A stretch of 64,000 bases of DNA from Streptomyces nigrescens (GCA_024349765.1 AP026073.1:496001-560000); one strand, 5' to 3'. Numbered from the stretch's first letter, positions 19,487-28,798 are shown. Numbers and translations are program-made. Notes: generated by a model not told the origin, from the sequence alone.

Positions 19487-20968
19487 ATGGCAGCGACCCC
19501 AGCGACCCCGGCCGCCGACGAGGCCTACGACGTCATCGTGCTCGGCGCCGGACCCACCGGCGAGAACCTCGCCGACCGCGCCCACGCCGCCGGCCTGAGC
19601 GCCGTCATCGTCGAGAGCGAACTGGTCGGCGGCGAATGCTCCTACTGGGCCTGCATGCCCAGCAAGGCCCTGCTCCGCCCGGTCACCGCCCGCTCCGACG
19701 CCCGCCGCGTCCCCGGCCTCCAAGGCGCCGCCGACGGCTTGCTGGACGCCCCCGCCGTCCTCACCCACCGGGACGCCGTCGCCGCCCACTGGAAGGACGA
19801 CGGACAGGTCCGCTGGCTCGACTCGGCCGGCATCGACCTCGTCCGCGGCCACGGCCGGCTCGCCGGACCCCGCCGCGTCGTCGTCGACGACGGGGAACGC
19901 ACCCTCACCGCCCGGCACGCGGTCGCCGTCTGCACCGGCAGCCGCCCGGTCCTCCCGCCCGTCCCCGGCCTCGCCGAGGCCCGCCCCTGGACCAGCCGCG
20001 CCGCCACCAGCTCCCAGGCCGTACCCGGCCACCTCGTCGTGGTCGGCGGCGGCGTCGTCGGCGTCGAGATGGCCACCGCCTGGCGCGCCCTGGGCGCCTC
20101 GGTCACCCTCCTGGTCCGCGGCGACGGCCTGCTGCCCCGCATGGAACCCTTCGCCGGCCAGCTCGTCGCCGCCTCACTCACCGAGGCCGGCGTCGACCTG
20201 CGCACCGGCGCCGAGGTCCGCGAGGTGCGCCGGGAAATCCCCGGCGGCCCGGTCACCGTCGTCCTCGACGCCCCCGGCGGCCCCGGCGGACCGGGAGGCG
20301 CCGGCCGGGACGACATCGTCGCCGACGAACTGCTCATCGCCACCGGACGCGCCCCGCGCACCGCCGACATCGGCCTCGAAACGGTCGGCCTGGCGCCCGG
20401 CTCCTGGCTCGACGTCGACGACACCTGCCGGGTCACCGGCGTGACCGGCGGCTGGCTCTACGGCGTCGGCGACGTCAACCACCGCGCCCTCCTGACCCAC
20501 CAGGGCAAATACCAGGCCAGGATCGCCGGCGCCGCCATCGCCGCCCGCGCCCGCGGCGTCCCCATCCTGGAATCCGACCCCTGGGGCGCGCACGCCGCCA
20601 CCGCGGACACCCGCGCCGTCCCCCAGGTCGTCTTCACCGACCCCGAAGCCGCCTCCGTCGGCCTGACCGCCGCCGCGGCCGAACGCGCCGGGCACCGCTT
20701 CCGGGTGGTCGACCAGGACCTCGGCGCGGTCGCCGGGGCCTTCCTGTACGCCGACGGCTACCGCGGCCGCGCCCGCATGATCGTCGACCTGGACCGCGAG
20801 GTGCTGCTCGGCGCCACCTTCGTCGGCCCCGGCGTCAGCGAACTGCTGCACTCGGCAACCGTCGCGGTGGCCGGCGAGGTCCCCATCGAGCGGCTCTGGC
20901 ATGCGGTCCCCGCCTACCCGACCATCAGCGAGGTGTGGCTGCGACTGCTGGAGACCTACCGCGGCTGA
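19487..20968 (+). CDS. NAD(P)/FAD-dependent pyridine nucleotide-disulfide oxidoreductase family protein
   Basis: 493 aa, three-domain fold of lipoamide dehydrogenase/mercuric reductase. FAD motif VIVLGAGPTGENLA, redox-active pair Cys51-Cys56 (GGECSYWACMPSK), NAD(P) motif VVVGGGVVGVEMA, and the second FAD motif GWLYGVGDVN. At the C-terminal catalytic dyad the usual HPTxxE reads YPTISE (Tyr477, Glu482), as in soluble transhydrogenases rather than lipoamide dehydrogenases. Likely a transhydrogenase or quinone/thiol reductase; substrate not assignable. No 2-oxoacid dehydrogenase genes nearby. Confidence 0.87.
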   Translation: MAATPATPAADEAYDVIVLGAGPTGENLADRAHAAGLSAVIVESELVGGECSYWACMPSKALLRPVTARSDARRVPGLQGAADGLLDAPAVLTHRDAVAAHWKDDGQVRWLDSAGIDLVRGHGRLAGPRRVVVDDGERTLTARHAVAVCTGSRPVLPPVPGLAEARPWTSRAATSSQAVPGHLVVVGGGVVGVEMATAWRALGASVTLLVRGDGLLPRMEPFAGQLVAASLTEAGVDLRTGAEVREVRREIPGGPVTVVLDAPGGPGGPGGAGRDDIVADELLIATGRAPRTADIGLETVGLAPGSWLDVDDTCRVTGVTGGWLYGVGDVNHRALLTHQGKYQARIAGAAIAARARGVPILESDPWGAHAATADTRAVPQVVFTDPEAASVGLTAAAAERAGHRFRVVDQDLGAVAGAFLYADGYRGRARMIVDLDREVLLGATFVGPGVSELLHSATVAVAGEVPIERLWHAVPAYPTISEVWLRLLETYRG

Positions 20969-21011
20969 CCGCCCGCCGGGGGAGGCCCTTCCCCATACCC
21001 CCGCGCGGCCC

Positions 21012-21497
21012 CTACGCCCCCGGCTCCGGTGAGTCGTCCGGCGACCAGCCGGACGACTCACCGCCCGGCCGCGGCTCGTCCCGGGACGCCATCGCGAACA
21101 GCTCGCTCAGCCCTTTGTCCAGGCCCAGATACCCCTGCTCCGCACCGGGCGGCACCACCCGCAGAGTGCGCTCCAGCCACGCCGAGACCGCCGTCGCCGG
21201 CGCCTCCAGCAGGGCCTCCCCGTCCGGCGAGTCCAGCGCCATGCACACCAGGCTCCGGCCGTCCACCTTCACCGGCCACACCCGCACATCACCCTCACCG
21301 CACGGCCGGAACACGCCCTCCACGAGCAGCTCACGGGCGAACGTCCAGGTCACCGGCGCTTCCGACCCGACATGGAAGGTGACATGGACGGCGTAGGGGT
21401 CATTCGTCCGGTACGTCAGCCGTGCCGGTACCGGAACGCTGCGCTCCGGGGACAGCACCAGGCCCAGTTCCAGTTCTCGTTCCACCACGGTGTGCAT
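21012..21497 (-). CDS. ssgG: SsgA-like sporulation and cell-division protein, probably SsgG
   Basis: 161 aa. The body matches the SALP family found only in morphologically complex actinomycetes: LVLSPERSVPVPARLTYRTN, DPYAVHVTFHVG, WTFARELLVEGVFRPCGEGD, DGEALLEAPATAVSAWLERT. SALPs act in sporulation septation; SsgG is tied to correct septum placement. I call SsgG because the gene lies a few genes from hppD, as in S. coelicolor (SCO2924 versus SCO2927, from memory); sequence alone says only SALP. ATG at 21497 gives the family N-terminus MHTVVEREL; the C-terminal ~25 residues are low-complexity acidic. Confidence 0.85.
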   Translation of the reverse strand: MHTVVERELELGLVLSPERSVPVPARLTYRTNDPYAVHVTFHVGSEAPVTWTFARELLVEGVFRPCGEGDVRVWPVKVDGRSLVCMALDSPDGEALLEAPATAVSAWLERTLRVVPPGAEQGYLGLDKGLSELFAMASRDEPRPGGESSGWSPDDSPEPGA

Positions 21498-21738
21498 GAG
21501 GTCCGCCTCTCCGATCCCGTCTGCGCGGACGCCCTGGGAGCGGGCCCGCACCAGGAGAGAGGCACCAGGTGCCGGACTCTTACACGACTTCGTACAACTT
21601 TTTTCCCGGGCCTCTTCCAGGTGGTCGAAGGCGGGCACGGGCACCGTCGTGACCCGGGGTCTGATAGATGTGGACGCCGCGTTGCGGCAGACTGCACCCC
21701 ACACCCACCAGGCCGAGTACAGATACGGGACTTCGGAC

Positions 21739-23274
21739 ATGAGCGCCCCTACCTCAGGATCCGCCGGCGGCAGCCCCACGCCAGGCTTCTACCCGGACCC
21801 GTCCATCCCCGGCTACATCCGGTACTGGAACGGTGCCGCATGGGTGCCGGGCACCAGCCGCCCCGCCCCCGCCGAGGGCGAGGCGATGCCCGCGCCCCCG
21901 CCCGGCGCCGCCCCGCCACCCACCCCCGCCGTCGAGGAGACCGGCCCGGTCTTCCTCGACGAGGACGAGCCGGCCGCCGGCGACGCCGGGCTGCCCGTGG
22001 TGCGCCGCGGCGGCGAGGTCGAGACCCGCCCCGCCGCCGCGGGCTGGGACGACCCGGCCCGGCTGCACGGCGCCGGCCCGGAACCGGCCCCCGCCTGGCA
22101 GGCCGACGCCTCCCGGCAGAGCGGCTTCGGCAACGAGGCCGACCGCCGCATCTCCTGGGGCGCCCACGACCAGGCCCCCGCCGGCACCCCGTCCGGCGCC
22201 GCCTCCTGGGGCTCGGTGCCCCCGCAGCGCGACGAACAGCCCGCCGCCGACCCCGCGTCGGGCGACGTGCCCGGCACGTCCTCCTCCGCGACGCCCGCGC
22301 CCGGCGCGCCCGACGCCCCGTCCGACGGGACGGTCGCCATCCGCGCCGTCAACCCGGCCGCCCGCCGCGGGAACTCCGGCGACCAGGGCACCACGGCGAT
22401 CCGCGCGGTACGCCCCGGCGCCGCCGCGCCCGCCAAGGGCAACGAGACCATGGCGATCCGCGTCGCGGGCGGCGGCCGCAACACCTCCCCGACGCCCGGC
22501 GGCGCCCCGCAGTCGCTGCCGTCCGTCGGCGCCCAGGCCCGGCAGAACCCGGCCCAGCAGAGCCCCGCCCCGCAGCAGGCGCAGCAGGCCCCCGGCGGGC
22601 AGCAGCCCCCGGCCGGCTTCCCGGCGCAGCACGCCGCCGCGCCCACCCCGTCCGCGCCTCCGGCCTCCGGGCCTCCCGCCTCCGCGCCTCCGGCCTCCGG
22701 GCCCGCCCAGGGCGCCGGCGCCGAGGGCGTCATCCCCTGGAAGCCGCCGAGCGCCGCGGACCCCTTCTTCGCGGCCGCCCAGGCCGCACAGGGCCACCCG
22801 GCCGGACTCGGCCGCCGGCTCGCCGCCCGGCTGATCGACACCCTCGTGCTGGGCGCCGCCACCGCCGCCGTCGCGGTCCCGATGTGGAGCACCGTCACCG
22901 ACCACATCGACGCCAAGGTCGAGGCGGCCCGGCAGTCCGGCCGGCAGGTGACGGTCTATCTGATCGACGGCACCACCGCCCCGGTCTTCGCCACGATCCT
23001 CGCCGTCCTGCTCATCGGCGGTGCGCTCTACGAGGCGCTGCCGGTCCTCAAGTGGGGCCGCACGCTGGGCAAGAAGCTGTGCGGTGTACGGGTGCTGGAC
23101 ATCGAGAGCCACGACACCCCGATGCTCGCCGCCGCGCTCAAGCGCTGGTTCTGCTACAGCGTGCTCGGCGTCCTCGCCGTCGGCCTGGTGAACGTCGTCT
23201 GGTGCGTGTTCGACCGGCCGTGGCGGCAGTGCTGGCACGACAAGCTGGCCCGGACGTTCGTCGCCGCCGACTGA
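21739..23274 (+). CDS. RDD-family membrane protein with DUF2510-like N-terminus and long linker
   Basis: 511 aa. Begins with a DUF2510-like motif (GFYPDPSIPGYIRYWNGAAW, about residues 15-35), a short cytosolic module common in actinobacterial membrane proteins. Residues 40-345 are a Pro/Ala/Gly/Gln-rich linker with three spaced TxAIR-type repeats (TVAIRAV, TTAIRAV, TMAIRVA, about 196-240). The last ~160 residues form an RDD domain (GLGRRLAARLIDTLVLGAAT, then further membrane segments ending WCVFDRPWRQCWHDKLARTF). Function unknown; RDD proteins include Na+/H+ antiporters but most are uncharacterised. Confidence 0.8.
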   Translation: MSAPTSGSAGGSPTPGFYPDPSIPGYIRYWNGAAWVPGTSRPAPAEGEAMPAPPPGAAPPPTPAVEETGPVFLDEDEPAAGDAGLPVVRRGGEVETRPAAAGWDDPARLHGAGPEPAPAWQADASRQSGFGNEADRRISWGAHDQAPAGTPSGAASWGSVPPQRDEQPAADPASGDVPGTSSSATPAPGAPDAPSDGTVAIRAVNPAARRGNSGDQGTTAIRAVRPGAAAPAKGNETMAIRVAGGGRNTSPTPGGAPQSLPSVGAQARQNPAQQSPAPQQAQQAPGGQQPPAGFPAQHAAAPTPSAPPASGPPASAPPASGPAQGAGAEGVIPWKPPSAADPFFAAAQAAQGHPAGLGRRLAARLIDTLVLGAATAAVAVPMWSTVTDHIDAKVEAARQSGRQVTVYLIDGTTAPVFATILAVLLIGGALYEALPVLKWGRTLGKKLCGVRVLDIESHDTPMLAAALKRWFCYSVLGVLAVGLVNVVWCVFDRPWRQCWHDKLARTFVAAD

Positions 23275-23340
23275 TCCGCCCCCGCCCGGGCCGCGACCGA
23301 TCCGCCCGCCGCCCGGGCCGCGACTGATCCGCCCGACCGG
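23266..23340. repeat. 27-nt tandem repeat at the stop codon of the first RDD gene
   Basis: Three copies of a 27-nt unit containing CGACTGATCCGCCC, at 23266-23292, 23293-23319 and 23320-23340 (partial). The first copy contains the gene's TGA stop. Two of the three copies retain TGATCC and the middle reads CGATCC. Confidence 0.72.
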
Positions 23341-23403
23341 AATCCGTCCCCCGAACGGACTTCGCCGGATGCGGCCGGTCGCGACAAGCGGTCGACTCGG
23401 GCC

Positions 23404-24165
23404 ATGAGCACCGACCAGCCCGGCAACGGCTCCCCCCGTAACAACGCACCGCAGGGCGGCGGCACGGGCGGCGGCGAAGGCGGCGCACCGCCCCCGGGCG
23501 GAACCCCACCCCCGGGCGGAACCCCACCGCCGGGCGGAACCCCGCCTCCTGGCGGTACGCCCCCGGGTGGGCCCCCGCCTCCTGGCGGCACGCCCCCCGG
23601 TGGGCCCCCGCCGCCCGGTGGGACGTCGCCCTACGGTGGCCCCCCGTACGGCGGCGGCCCCTACGGTGACCCCTACGGCAGCGGGTACGGTGCCGACCCG
23701 CTGGCCGGTATGCCGCCGCTGGCGAACCGCGGCCGCCGGCTGGTCGCGCGCATCATCGACGCGATCCTCATCGGCGTCCCGGTGTCCATCATCATGACCT
23801 TGATCGTCGGCGGGGTGGACTACTTCAGCACGAGCAGCGTCGAGGCCGGCCGGCAGTCGACGGTGTCGGGCGTGACCATGCTCGCGTATCTGATCTACGA
23901 AGGGCTGATGCTCGCCAACCGGGGCCAGACCGTCGGCAAGATGGCGATGAAGATCCGCGTGGCGATGCTCGCGAACGGCTCGATCCCGACCGGCCAGGCG
24001 GCCTGGATCCGCGCCGCCGTCTACACCCTGCCGGAGATCGTGCCGTGCTGCGGCTTCATCTTCTGGCTGGTCAACGTCCTGTGGTGCACATGGGACAAGC
24101 CGTACCAGCAGTGCCTGCACGACAAGGCGGCGAAAACGGTGGTGGTCTCCACGGAGCCGCGGTAG
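23404..24165 (+). CDS. RDD-family membrane protein with PPGGT-repeat N-terminus
   Basis: 253 aa. Residues 27-80 are built of (P)PPGGTP and GGPPPPGGT repeats followed by a GGPYG-rich stretch, and are surely disordered. The RDD domain begins ANRGRRLVARIIDAILIGVP, has three to four membrane segments, and ends NVLWCTWDKPYQQCLHDKAA, clearly paralogous to the C-terminus of the preceding gene (WCVFDRPWRQCWHDK). The two form a tandem pair on one strand, separated by 129 nt. ATG start; no sharp Shine-Dalgarno. Confidence 0.83.
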   Translation: MSTDQPGNGSPRNNAPQGGGTGGGEGGAPPPGGTPPPGGTPPPGGTPPPGGTPPGGPPPPGGTPPGGPPPPGGTSPYGGPPYGGGPYGDPYGSGYGADPLAGMPPLANRGRRLVARIIDAILIGVPVSIIMTLIVGGVDYFSTSSVEAGRQSTVSGVTMLAYLIYEGLMLANRGQTVGKMAMKIRVAMLANGSIPTGQAAWIRAAVYTLPEIVPCCGFIFWLVNVLWCTWDKPYQQCLHDKAAKTVVVSTEPR

Positions 24166-24194
24166 CGCCGAGCCCGGCGTTCAGCGCTCGGCGC

Positions 24195-24524
24195 TCAGCG
24201 CGAGTGCTCGCCGACCCGGGCCTCCGGCGCGCCCGCCGTCTCGGTCAGCCGCGGCCGCGGCACCCGGTCGTACGGCGACGGCACGGCCCTCAAGGGGGCG
24301 GGCGCGGCGGGCGACTTGGCCCGTACGACGTGCCGGCGGACGACCCGGGACACTCCGGGCATCGGTGCCGTCATGGCGACCAGCAGGCCGAGCCCGAGTC
24401 CGGCGATGGCGATGACCGCGACCCCGATCCCGGTCCGCGTCTGCGAGAGCAGCAGCATCGCGAGGGTGGAGAGAAAGACGGTGGCCGAACCGTAGGCGAG
24501 CTGGGTTGCGGTAGGACGAGGCAT
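24195..24524 (-). CDS. Small membrane protein of unknown function
   Basis: 109 aa with two membrane segments (AYGSATVFLSTLAMLLLSQ and GVAVIAIAGLGLGLLVAMTA) and a basic, proline-rich cytosolic tail (VSRVVRRHVVRAKSPAAPAP). Codon bias matches real coding DNA. It converges on the second RDD gene with a 29-nt gap. Family not recognised. Confidence 0.7.
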   Translation of the reverse strand: MPRPTATQLAYGSATVFLSTLAMLLLSQTRTGIGVAVIAIAGLGLGLLVAMTAPMPGVSRVVRRHVVRAKSPAAPAPLRAVPSPYDRVPRPRLTETAGAPEARVGEHSR

Positions 24525-24964
24525 GGCGGAATCCGTCCTCGGAGGGTCGGCAGGAAGTGTCGGTCAAGGGCGCGCCATCACACGAGCCTACGGTCCTTAC
24601 TGCCCGAGCGGAACGGCAAGTAAGCGTGACCTAACCCACCGCGCGGAGGCACAGGGGGCGCACACGGCAAGCGCGTGAACGTATGTGCGGGAGTGTCCTG
24701 GCTGTTGACACAGGGGGCGCATGCCCGGCAGGCATATACGCCCGGCGCCTGCGCCGGTTATCCGGAGCCGATTCTTCCGGCCTGTTCCCAACCCCTCTGC
24801 CCGACCGGCGTGTTCACCATCCGGACGACCGTCCGATACCCGTAATCGGCGGACCGGTTAACGTACTTCGCTGACGTGACCAAGTCAAGACCTGTCTTTT
24901 CCCCCGTACTTCCGGTCGAATGCCCTCGAACAGTGACCGTGTTCGAAGGGGAGGACCGCTCCAA
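24525..24964. other. 440-nt divergent control region: small membrane protein / M6 protease
   Basis: No gene. Less GC-rich than average after 24800, as expected for a regulated promoter. An inverted repeat with a one-base bulge, CTTACTGCC/GGCAAGTAAG, lies at 24596-24624, and a 7-bp dyad at 24926-24946 sits just ahead of the protease ribosome site. Confidence 0.5.
24926..24946. promoter_or_regulatory. Dyad ahead of the secreted protease gene
   Basis: TCGAACA (24926-24932) is mirrored by TGTTCGA (24940-24946) around a 7-nt spacer, ending 2 nt before the GGGGAGG ribosome site. A regulator bound here, or the hairpin in RNA, could gate protease expression. Confidence 0.45.
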
Positions 24965-27355
24965 GTGAGAGAGCAGAGAAGACCGTTCAGACCGGCCGCC
25001 TTGGCCACGGCGATCGCCGTGATCGGGGCGGCCGCTTTGTCTTCCGGGGTGGCGATGGCCGACGCGCAGGGCCCGTCGCCCGTGGCCCGGCACCAGGACC
25101 CGGCGCCCGAGCGCAGCGTGGACCACGACCTCAAGGGCCCCTACAGCGACCGGCAGGAGACCGCCCGCAAGGAGGCGCTCCAGCAGGTCATCTCCGGCAA
25201 GGCCAAGGCCACCGACCGGGGCGGCTCGAAGGTCGTCAAGCTCGGCCGCAGCAAGTACGTCGAGCTGGCCCGGCAGAAGACCGACAAGATCTTCACCATC
25301 CTCGTGGACTTCGGCGACAAGGTCGACAACACCACGATGTTCGACCCGGACGGCGACGGCCCCAAGCCCCCGATCAAGAAGTACGGCGGCGACCCCGGCC
25401 CCGCGCACAACCAGATAGCCCAGCCGGACCGTGCCAAGGACAACAGCACGGCCTGGCAGAAGGACTACAACCAGCAGCACTTCCAGGACCTGTACTTCTC
25501 GCACGACAAGAAGAAGCAGTCGCTCGCCAAGTACTACGAGAAGCAGTCCTCGGGCCGCTACTCCGTCAACGGCGAGGTCTCCGACTGGGTCAAGGTCGAC
25601 TGGAACGAGGCCCGTTACGGCTCCAACTACTGCGGCCAGACCAACTGCGCCAACGCCTGGGACCTGATCCGCGACGGCGTCAACCAGTGGGCCAAGGACC
25701 AGAAGGCCAAGGGCCGCACCGACGCCCAGATCAAGGCCGACCTCGCCAAGTACGACCAGTGGGACCGCTACGACCACGACGGCGACGGCAACTTCAACGA
25801 GCCCGACGGCTACATCGACCACTTCCAGATCGTGCACGCCGGTGAGGACGAGTCCGCCGGCGGCGGCGTCCAGAAGACCAACGCGATCTGGGCGCACCGC
25901 TGGTACGCGTACGGCAGCGACGCCGGCAAGACCGGCCCCGCCGCCAACAAGGCGGGCGGCACGCAGATCGGCGACACCGGCATCTGGGTCGGCGACTACA
26001 CCATGCAGCCGGAGAACGGCGGCCTCGGCGTCTTCGCCCACGAATACGGCCACGACCTGGGCCTGCCGGACGAGTACGACACCACCGGCACCGGCGAGTC
26101 CTCCGTCGACTTCTGGTCGCTGATGTCCGCCGGCTCCTGGCTCGGCACCGGCAAGGACGCCATCGGCGACCTGCCCGGCGACATGAGCGCCTGGGACAAG
26201 CTGCAGCTGGGCTGGCTCAACTACGCCAAGGCGAAGGCCGCGACGAAGTCCACCCACAAGCTGGGCGTCGCCGAGTACAACACCAAGGACAAGCAGGCGG
26301 TGGTCGTCGAACTGCCCGCCAAGGCCGTCAAGACCGATGTCGTCCCGCCCGCCGAAGGCTCCAAGCAGTGGTGGAGCGGCATGGGCGACGACCTGAAGAA
26401 CACCCTCACCCGCTCCGTGGACCTCACCGGCAAGGCCAAGGCCTCGCTGAACCTCAAGGGCTGGTGGGACATCGAGAAGGACTACGACTTCCTCTACGCC
26501 GAGGTCTCCACGGACGGCGGCGCCAACTGGACCGCCCTGGACGGCACCGCGGGCGGCAAGGCCATCCCGCGTGACGGCAGCGACAAGCCCGCCCTGACCG
26601 GCACCGTCGCCGCCTACCAGGACCTCGTCTACCCGCTGGACGCCTACGCCGGCAAGAAGATCGACCTGCGCTTCCGCTACCAGACCGACGGCGGCGCCGC
26701 CCAGAAGGGCTTCGCGGCCGACAGCATCAGCGTGGTCGCCGACGGCACGCCGCTGTTCAGCGACAACGCCGAGGGCGACGACAACGGCTGGACCAGCAAG
26801 GGCTTCTCGCGCATCGGCGGGTCCTTCACCAAGGACTACCCGCAGTACTACATCGCCGAGAACCGCCAGTACGTGTCGTACGACAAGACCCTCAAGGTCG
26901 GCCCGTACAACTTCGGCTGGCGGACGGCCAAGCCGACCTGGGTGGAGCACTTCCCCTTCCAGAACGGCGTGCTGATCTGGCTGTGGGACACCTCGCAGGC
27001 GGACAACAACGTCGGCCAGCACCCGGGCCGCGGCCTGATCCTCCCGGTCGACGCGCACCCGACGGCCGAGCACTGGGCCGACGGCACGCTGATGCGCAAC
27101 CGCTTCCAGTCCTACGACTCGACCTTCACCCGGTTCCGGACCGACGCGCTGACCCTCCACAAGGACGGCACACCGGTCAAGATCAGCTCGAAGAAGGGCG
27201 TCACGCTCTTCGACGACCGGCACGGCGTCTACTACGACAAGGCGAACCCGACCGGCGGTGTGATCGTTCCTGACACCAACACCCGGATCAAGATCACCAA
27301 GGAGGCCCGGGACGGCTCCACGGTGACGATCAAGGTCGCCCCTGCCGGTAAATAA
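24965..27355 (+). CDS. Secreted M6-family (InhA-like) metalloprotease
   Basis: 796 aa. Sec signal peptide (REQRRPFRPAALATAIAVIG, cleaved after VAMADA). Zinc-binding motif HEYGHDLGLPD at 359-369 (His359, His363, Asp369 with Glu360 catalytic), the HExxHxxGxxD pattern of immune-inhibitor-A proteases, with DFWSLMSAGSW as the downstream Met-turn region. A C-terminal beta-sandwich part (about 470-600, ADSISVVADG) resembles the InhA accessory domain. GTG at 24965 selected from GGGGAGG 10 nt upstream. Likely an exported protease for protein scavenging during development. Confidence 0.92.
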   Translation: MREQRRPFRPAALATAIAVIGAAALSSGVAMADAQGPSPVARHQDPAPERSVDHDLKGPYSDRQETARKEALQQVISGKAKATDRGGSKVVKLGRSKYVELARQKTDKIFTILVDFGDKVDNTTMFDPDGDGPKPPIKKYGGDPGPAHNQIAQPDRAKDNSTAWQKDYNQQHFQDLYFSHDKKKQSLAKYYEKQSSGRYSVNGEVSDWVKVDWNEARYGSNYCGQTNCANAWDLIRDGVNQWAKDQKAKGRTDAQIKADLAKYDQWDRYDHDGDGNFNEPDGYIDHFQIVHAGEDESAGGGVQKTNAIWAHRWYAYGSDAGKTGPAANKAGGTQIGDTGIWVGDYTMQPENGGLGVFAHEYGHDLGLPDEYDTTGTGESSVDFWSLMSAGSWLGTGKDAIGDLPGDMSAWDKLQLGWLNYAKAKAATKSTHKLGVAEYNTKDKQAVVVELPAKAVKTDVVPPAEGSKQWWSGMGDDLKNTLTRSVDLTGKAKASLNLKGWWDIEKDYDFLYAEVSTDGGANWTALDGTAGGKAIPRDGSDKPALTGTVAAYQDLVYPLDAYAGKKIDLRFRYQTDGGAAQKGFAADSISVVADGTPLFSDNAEGDDNGWTSKGFSRIGGSFTKDYPQYYIAENRQYVSYDKTLKVGPYNFGWRTAKPTWVEHFPFQNGVLIWLWDTSQADNNVGQHPGRGLILPVDAHPTAEHWADGTLMRNRFQSYDSTFTRFRTDALTLHKDGTPVKISSKKGVTLFDDRHGVYYDKANPTGGVIVPDTNTRIKITKEARDGSTVTIKVAPAGK

Positions 27356-27478
27356 AAGATAAAACCAGCAGGTCAACGCCCGATCGGCCGTCGCCCCCTA
27401 GCGGGCGGCGGCTGATTCGCGTTTAGATGCGTCCTACAGTTCCTTGTTGACGCCAAGTCTCACGGGGGAGATATGCAC

Positions 27479-27895
27479 ATGTCCGGTGGCGGTTTCACCA
27501 GGCTTCCCGGCGGAAGCGTGGTGGTCGCCCTGTCCCTGCCCAGACCGGCCCACGGCCCGCGCTCCGGCCCGTACGAGTGCGGCTGCCGGGTCCGGGTCCT
27601 GGTGCACGCCGTGAACCGCCAGCGCGCCCTGACCAGGCTGCGCAACCTCGGCCTGCGCGCGGTCTACCTCCGCGGCAACACCGAGCCGCCCACCCCGGAC
27701 GAGGTCACGGCCGTCCTGCACCACCCCGACGGCCTCGTCTGGCGCGAGACCCCCGACGACGACACCGAGTCCTGGCACCCCATACGCGCCCTCTGGCGCC
27801 CCCGCCCGGTCCACCCGACCCGCGCACCGCACACGGCTCCCGATAGGGGCCCTCTGGCCACGGGAGACGAGGACAGGCCGGCCTCGGCGGCCTGA
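27479..27895 (+). CDS. Small basic protein of unknown function
   Basis: 138 aa. A compact core (SGPYECGCRVRVLVHAVNRQ, RALTRLRNLGLRAVYLRGNT, EVTAVLHHPDGLVW) suggests a small alpha/beta fold; the tail is Pro/Arg-rich. Two ATGs lie 6 nt apart (27473 and 27479); GGGGGAG at 27464-27470 is 8 nt from the second, which I prefer. Family not recognised. Confidence 0.68.
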   Translation: MSGGGFTRLPGGSVVVALSLPRPAHGPRSGPYECGCRVRVLVHAVNRQRALTRLRNLGLRAVYLRGNTEPPTPDEVTAVLHHPDGLVWRETPDDDTESWHPIRALWRPRPVHPTRAPHTAPDRGPLATGDEDRPASAA

Positions 27896-28201
27896 GCGGC
27901 CCGAGACGCAGGGCGCGCGGGGCCTTGGATGCGAGGGGCCGCGCGCCGGGCGGAGACGCGTCGGGCCGCGGGTCGAACGGAGACGCGCGGGCCGGGCGGA
28001 GGCGCGCCGGGATGCGCGTCGGACTGCGGGGCGGGCCGGGACTCGCTGGGATGCGGGCCGGGCGTCCGGCGTCCGGCCCGCGGCGTACGGCGTCCGGCCC
28101 GCGGGCGTCCGGCGTCCGGCCCTCGGCGTGCGGCGTCCGGCCCGCTGGGTGTCTGGCCGGCTCCGCGCTCGGCCGCCGGGTCGCCGGCCGGCGCCCGGCC
28201 G
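27896..28201. repeat. GC-rich degenerate repeat region before pncA
   Basis: 306 nt without a gene. The first half carries loosely repeated GGCGGAGACGCG blocks; 28064-28148 contains about six copies of a GGCGTCCGGCCCGC-like unit in tandem. Likely replication-slippage DNA. Confidence 0.6.
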
Positions 28202-28798
28202 TCAGCCGCCCAGAACGACCGGCTTGCCCGTCAGCTCCGCGCCGGCCGCCCGCAGCTCCTCCAGCGCCCGCTCGGTCGTACGGGCGGCCACCCCGGCGGT
28301 CAGGTCCAGCAGTACGTGCGTACGCAGCCCGGCCCCCACCGCGTCCAGGGCGGTCCGCCGTACGCAGTGATCGGTGGCGATGCCGACCACGTCCACCTCG
28401 GTGACGTCGTGCGCCCGCAGCCAGTCGCCGAGCCCGGTGCCGTTCTCGTCGGCGCCCTCGAAGCCGCTGTACGCGGCGGAGTGCGCGCCCTTGTCGAAGA
28501 CCGCGTCGATCGCGCCGGAGGCGATGGCCGGGGCGAAGTTCGGGTGGAAGCCACTGCCCTCCGTGCCGGCCACGCAGTGCACCGGCCAGGAGTGCTCGTA
28601 GTCCGGGTGGTCGGAGAAGTGGTCGCCCGGGTCGATGTGGTGGTCCCGGGTGGCCACGACGTGGCGGTAGCAGCTGCCGGCGGTCTCGGCGATCAGATCG
28701 GTGATGGCCGCCGCGACATCCGCACCTCCCGCCACCGCGAGGCTGCCGCCCTCGCAGAAGTCGTTCTGCACGTCAACGACGATCAATGCCCGGTGCAT
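28202..28798 (-). CDS. pncA: Nicotinamidase (isochorismatase-like hydrolase)
   Basis: 198 aa. Hydrolyses nicotinamide to nicotinate for NAD salvage. Catalytic Asp in ALIVVDVQNDFCEGG, metal ligands in the DHHIDPGDHFSDHP stretch, and nucleophile Cys in GIATDHCVRRTALDA with the preceding cis-peptide region. The ATG at 28798 gives the family start MHRALIVVDVQND; an upstream frame start adds non-homologous residues. Same strand as pncB, 411 nt apart, completing the nicotinamide-to-NaMN route. Confidence 0.94.
   Translation of the reverse strand: MHRALIVVDVQNDFCEGGSLAVAGGADVAAAITDLIAETAGSCYRHVVATRDHHIDPGDHFSDHPDYEHSWPVHCVAGTEGSGFHPNFAPAIASGAIDAVFDKGAHSAAYSGFEGADENGTGLGDWLRAHDVTEVDVVGIATDHCVRRTALDAVGAGLRTHVLLDLTAGVAARTTERALEELRAAGAELTGKPVVLGG

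Noticed and set aside
21754..24120. Long minus-strand open frame across both RDD genes
   Set aside because: Gly/Arg/Val-rich product with no domain; the plus strand has clear RDD domains and codon bias.
24714..24745. TTGACA followed by CATATA as a sigma-70 type promoter
   Set aside because: The spacing is over 20 nt, and there is no good -10 at 16-18 nt; too weak to annotate.
28064..28148. Possible CRISPR-like array of GGCGTCCGG units
   Set aside because: Units are 9-14 nt, degenerate, without spacers of constant length and without cas genes.
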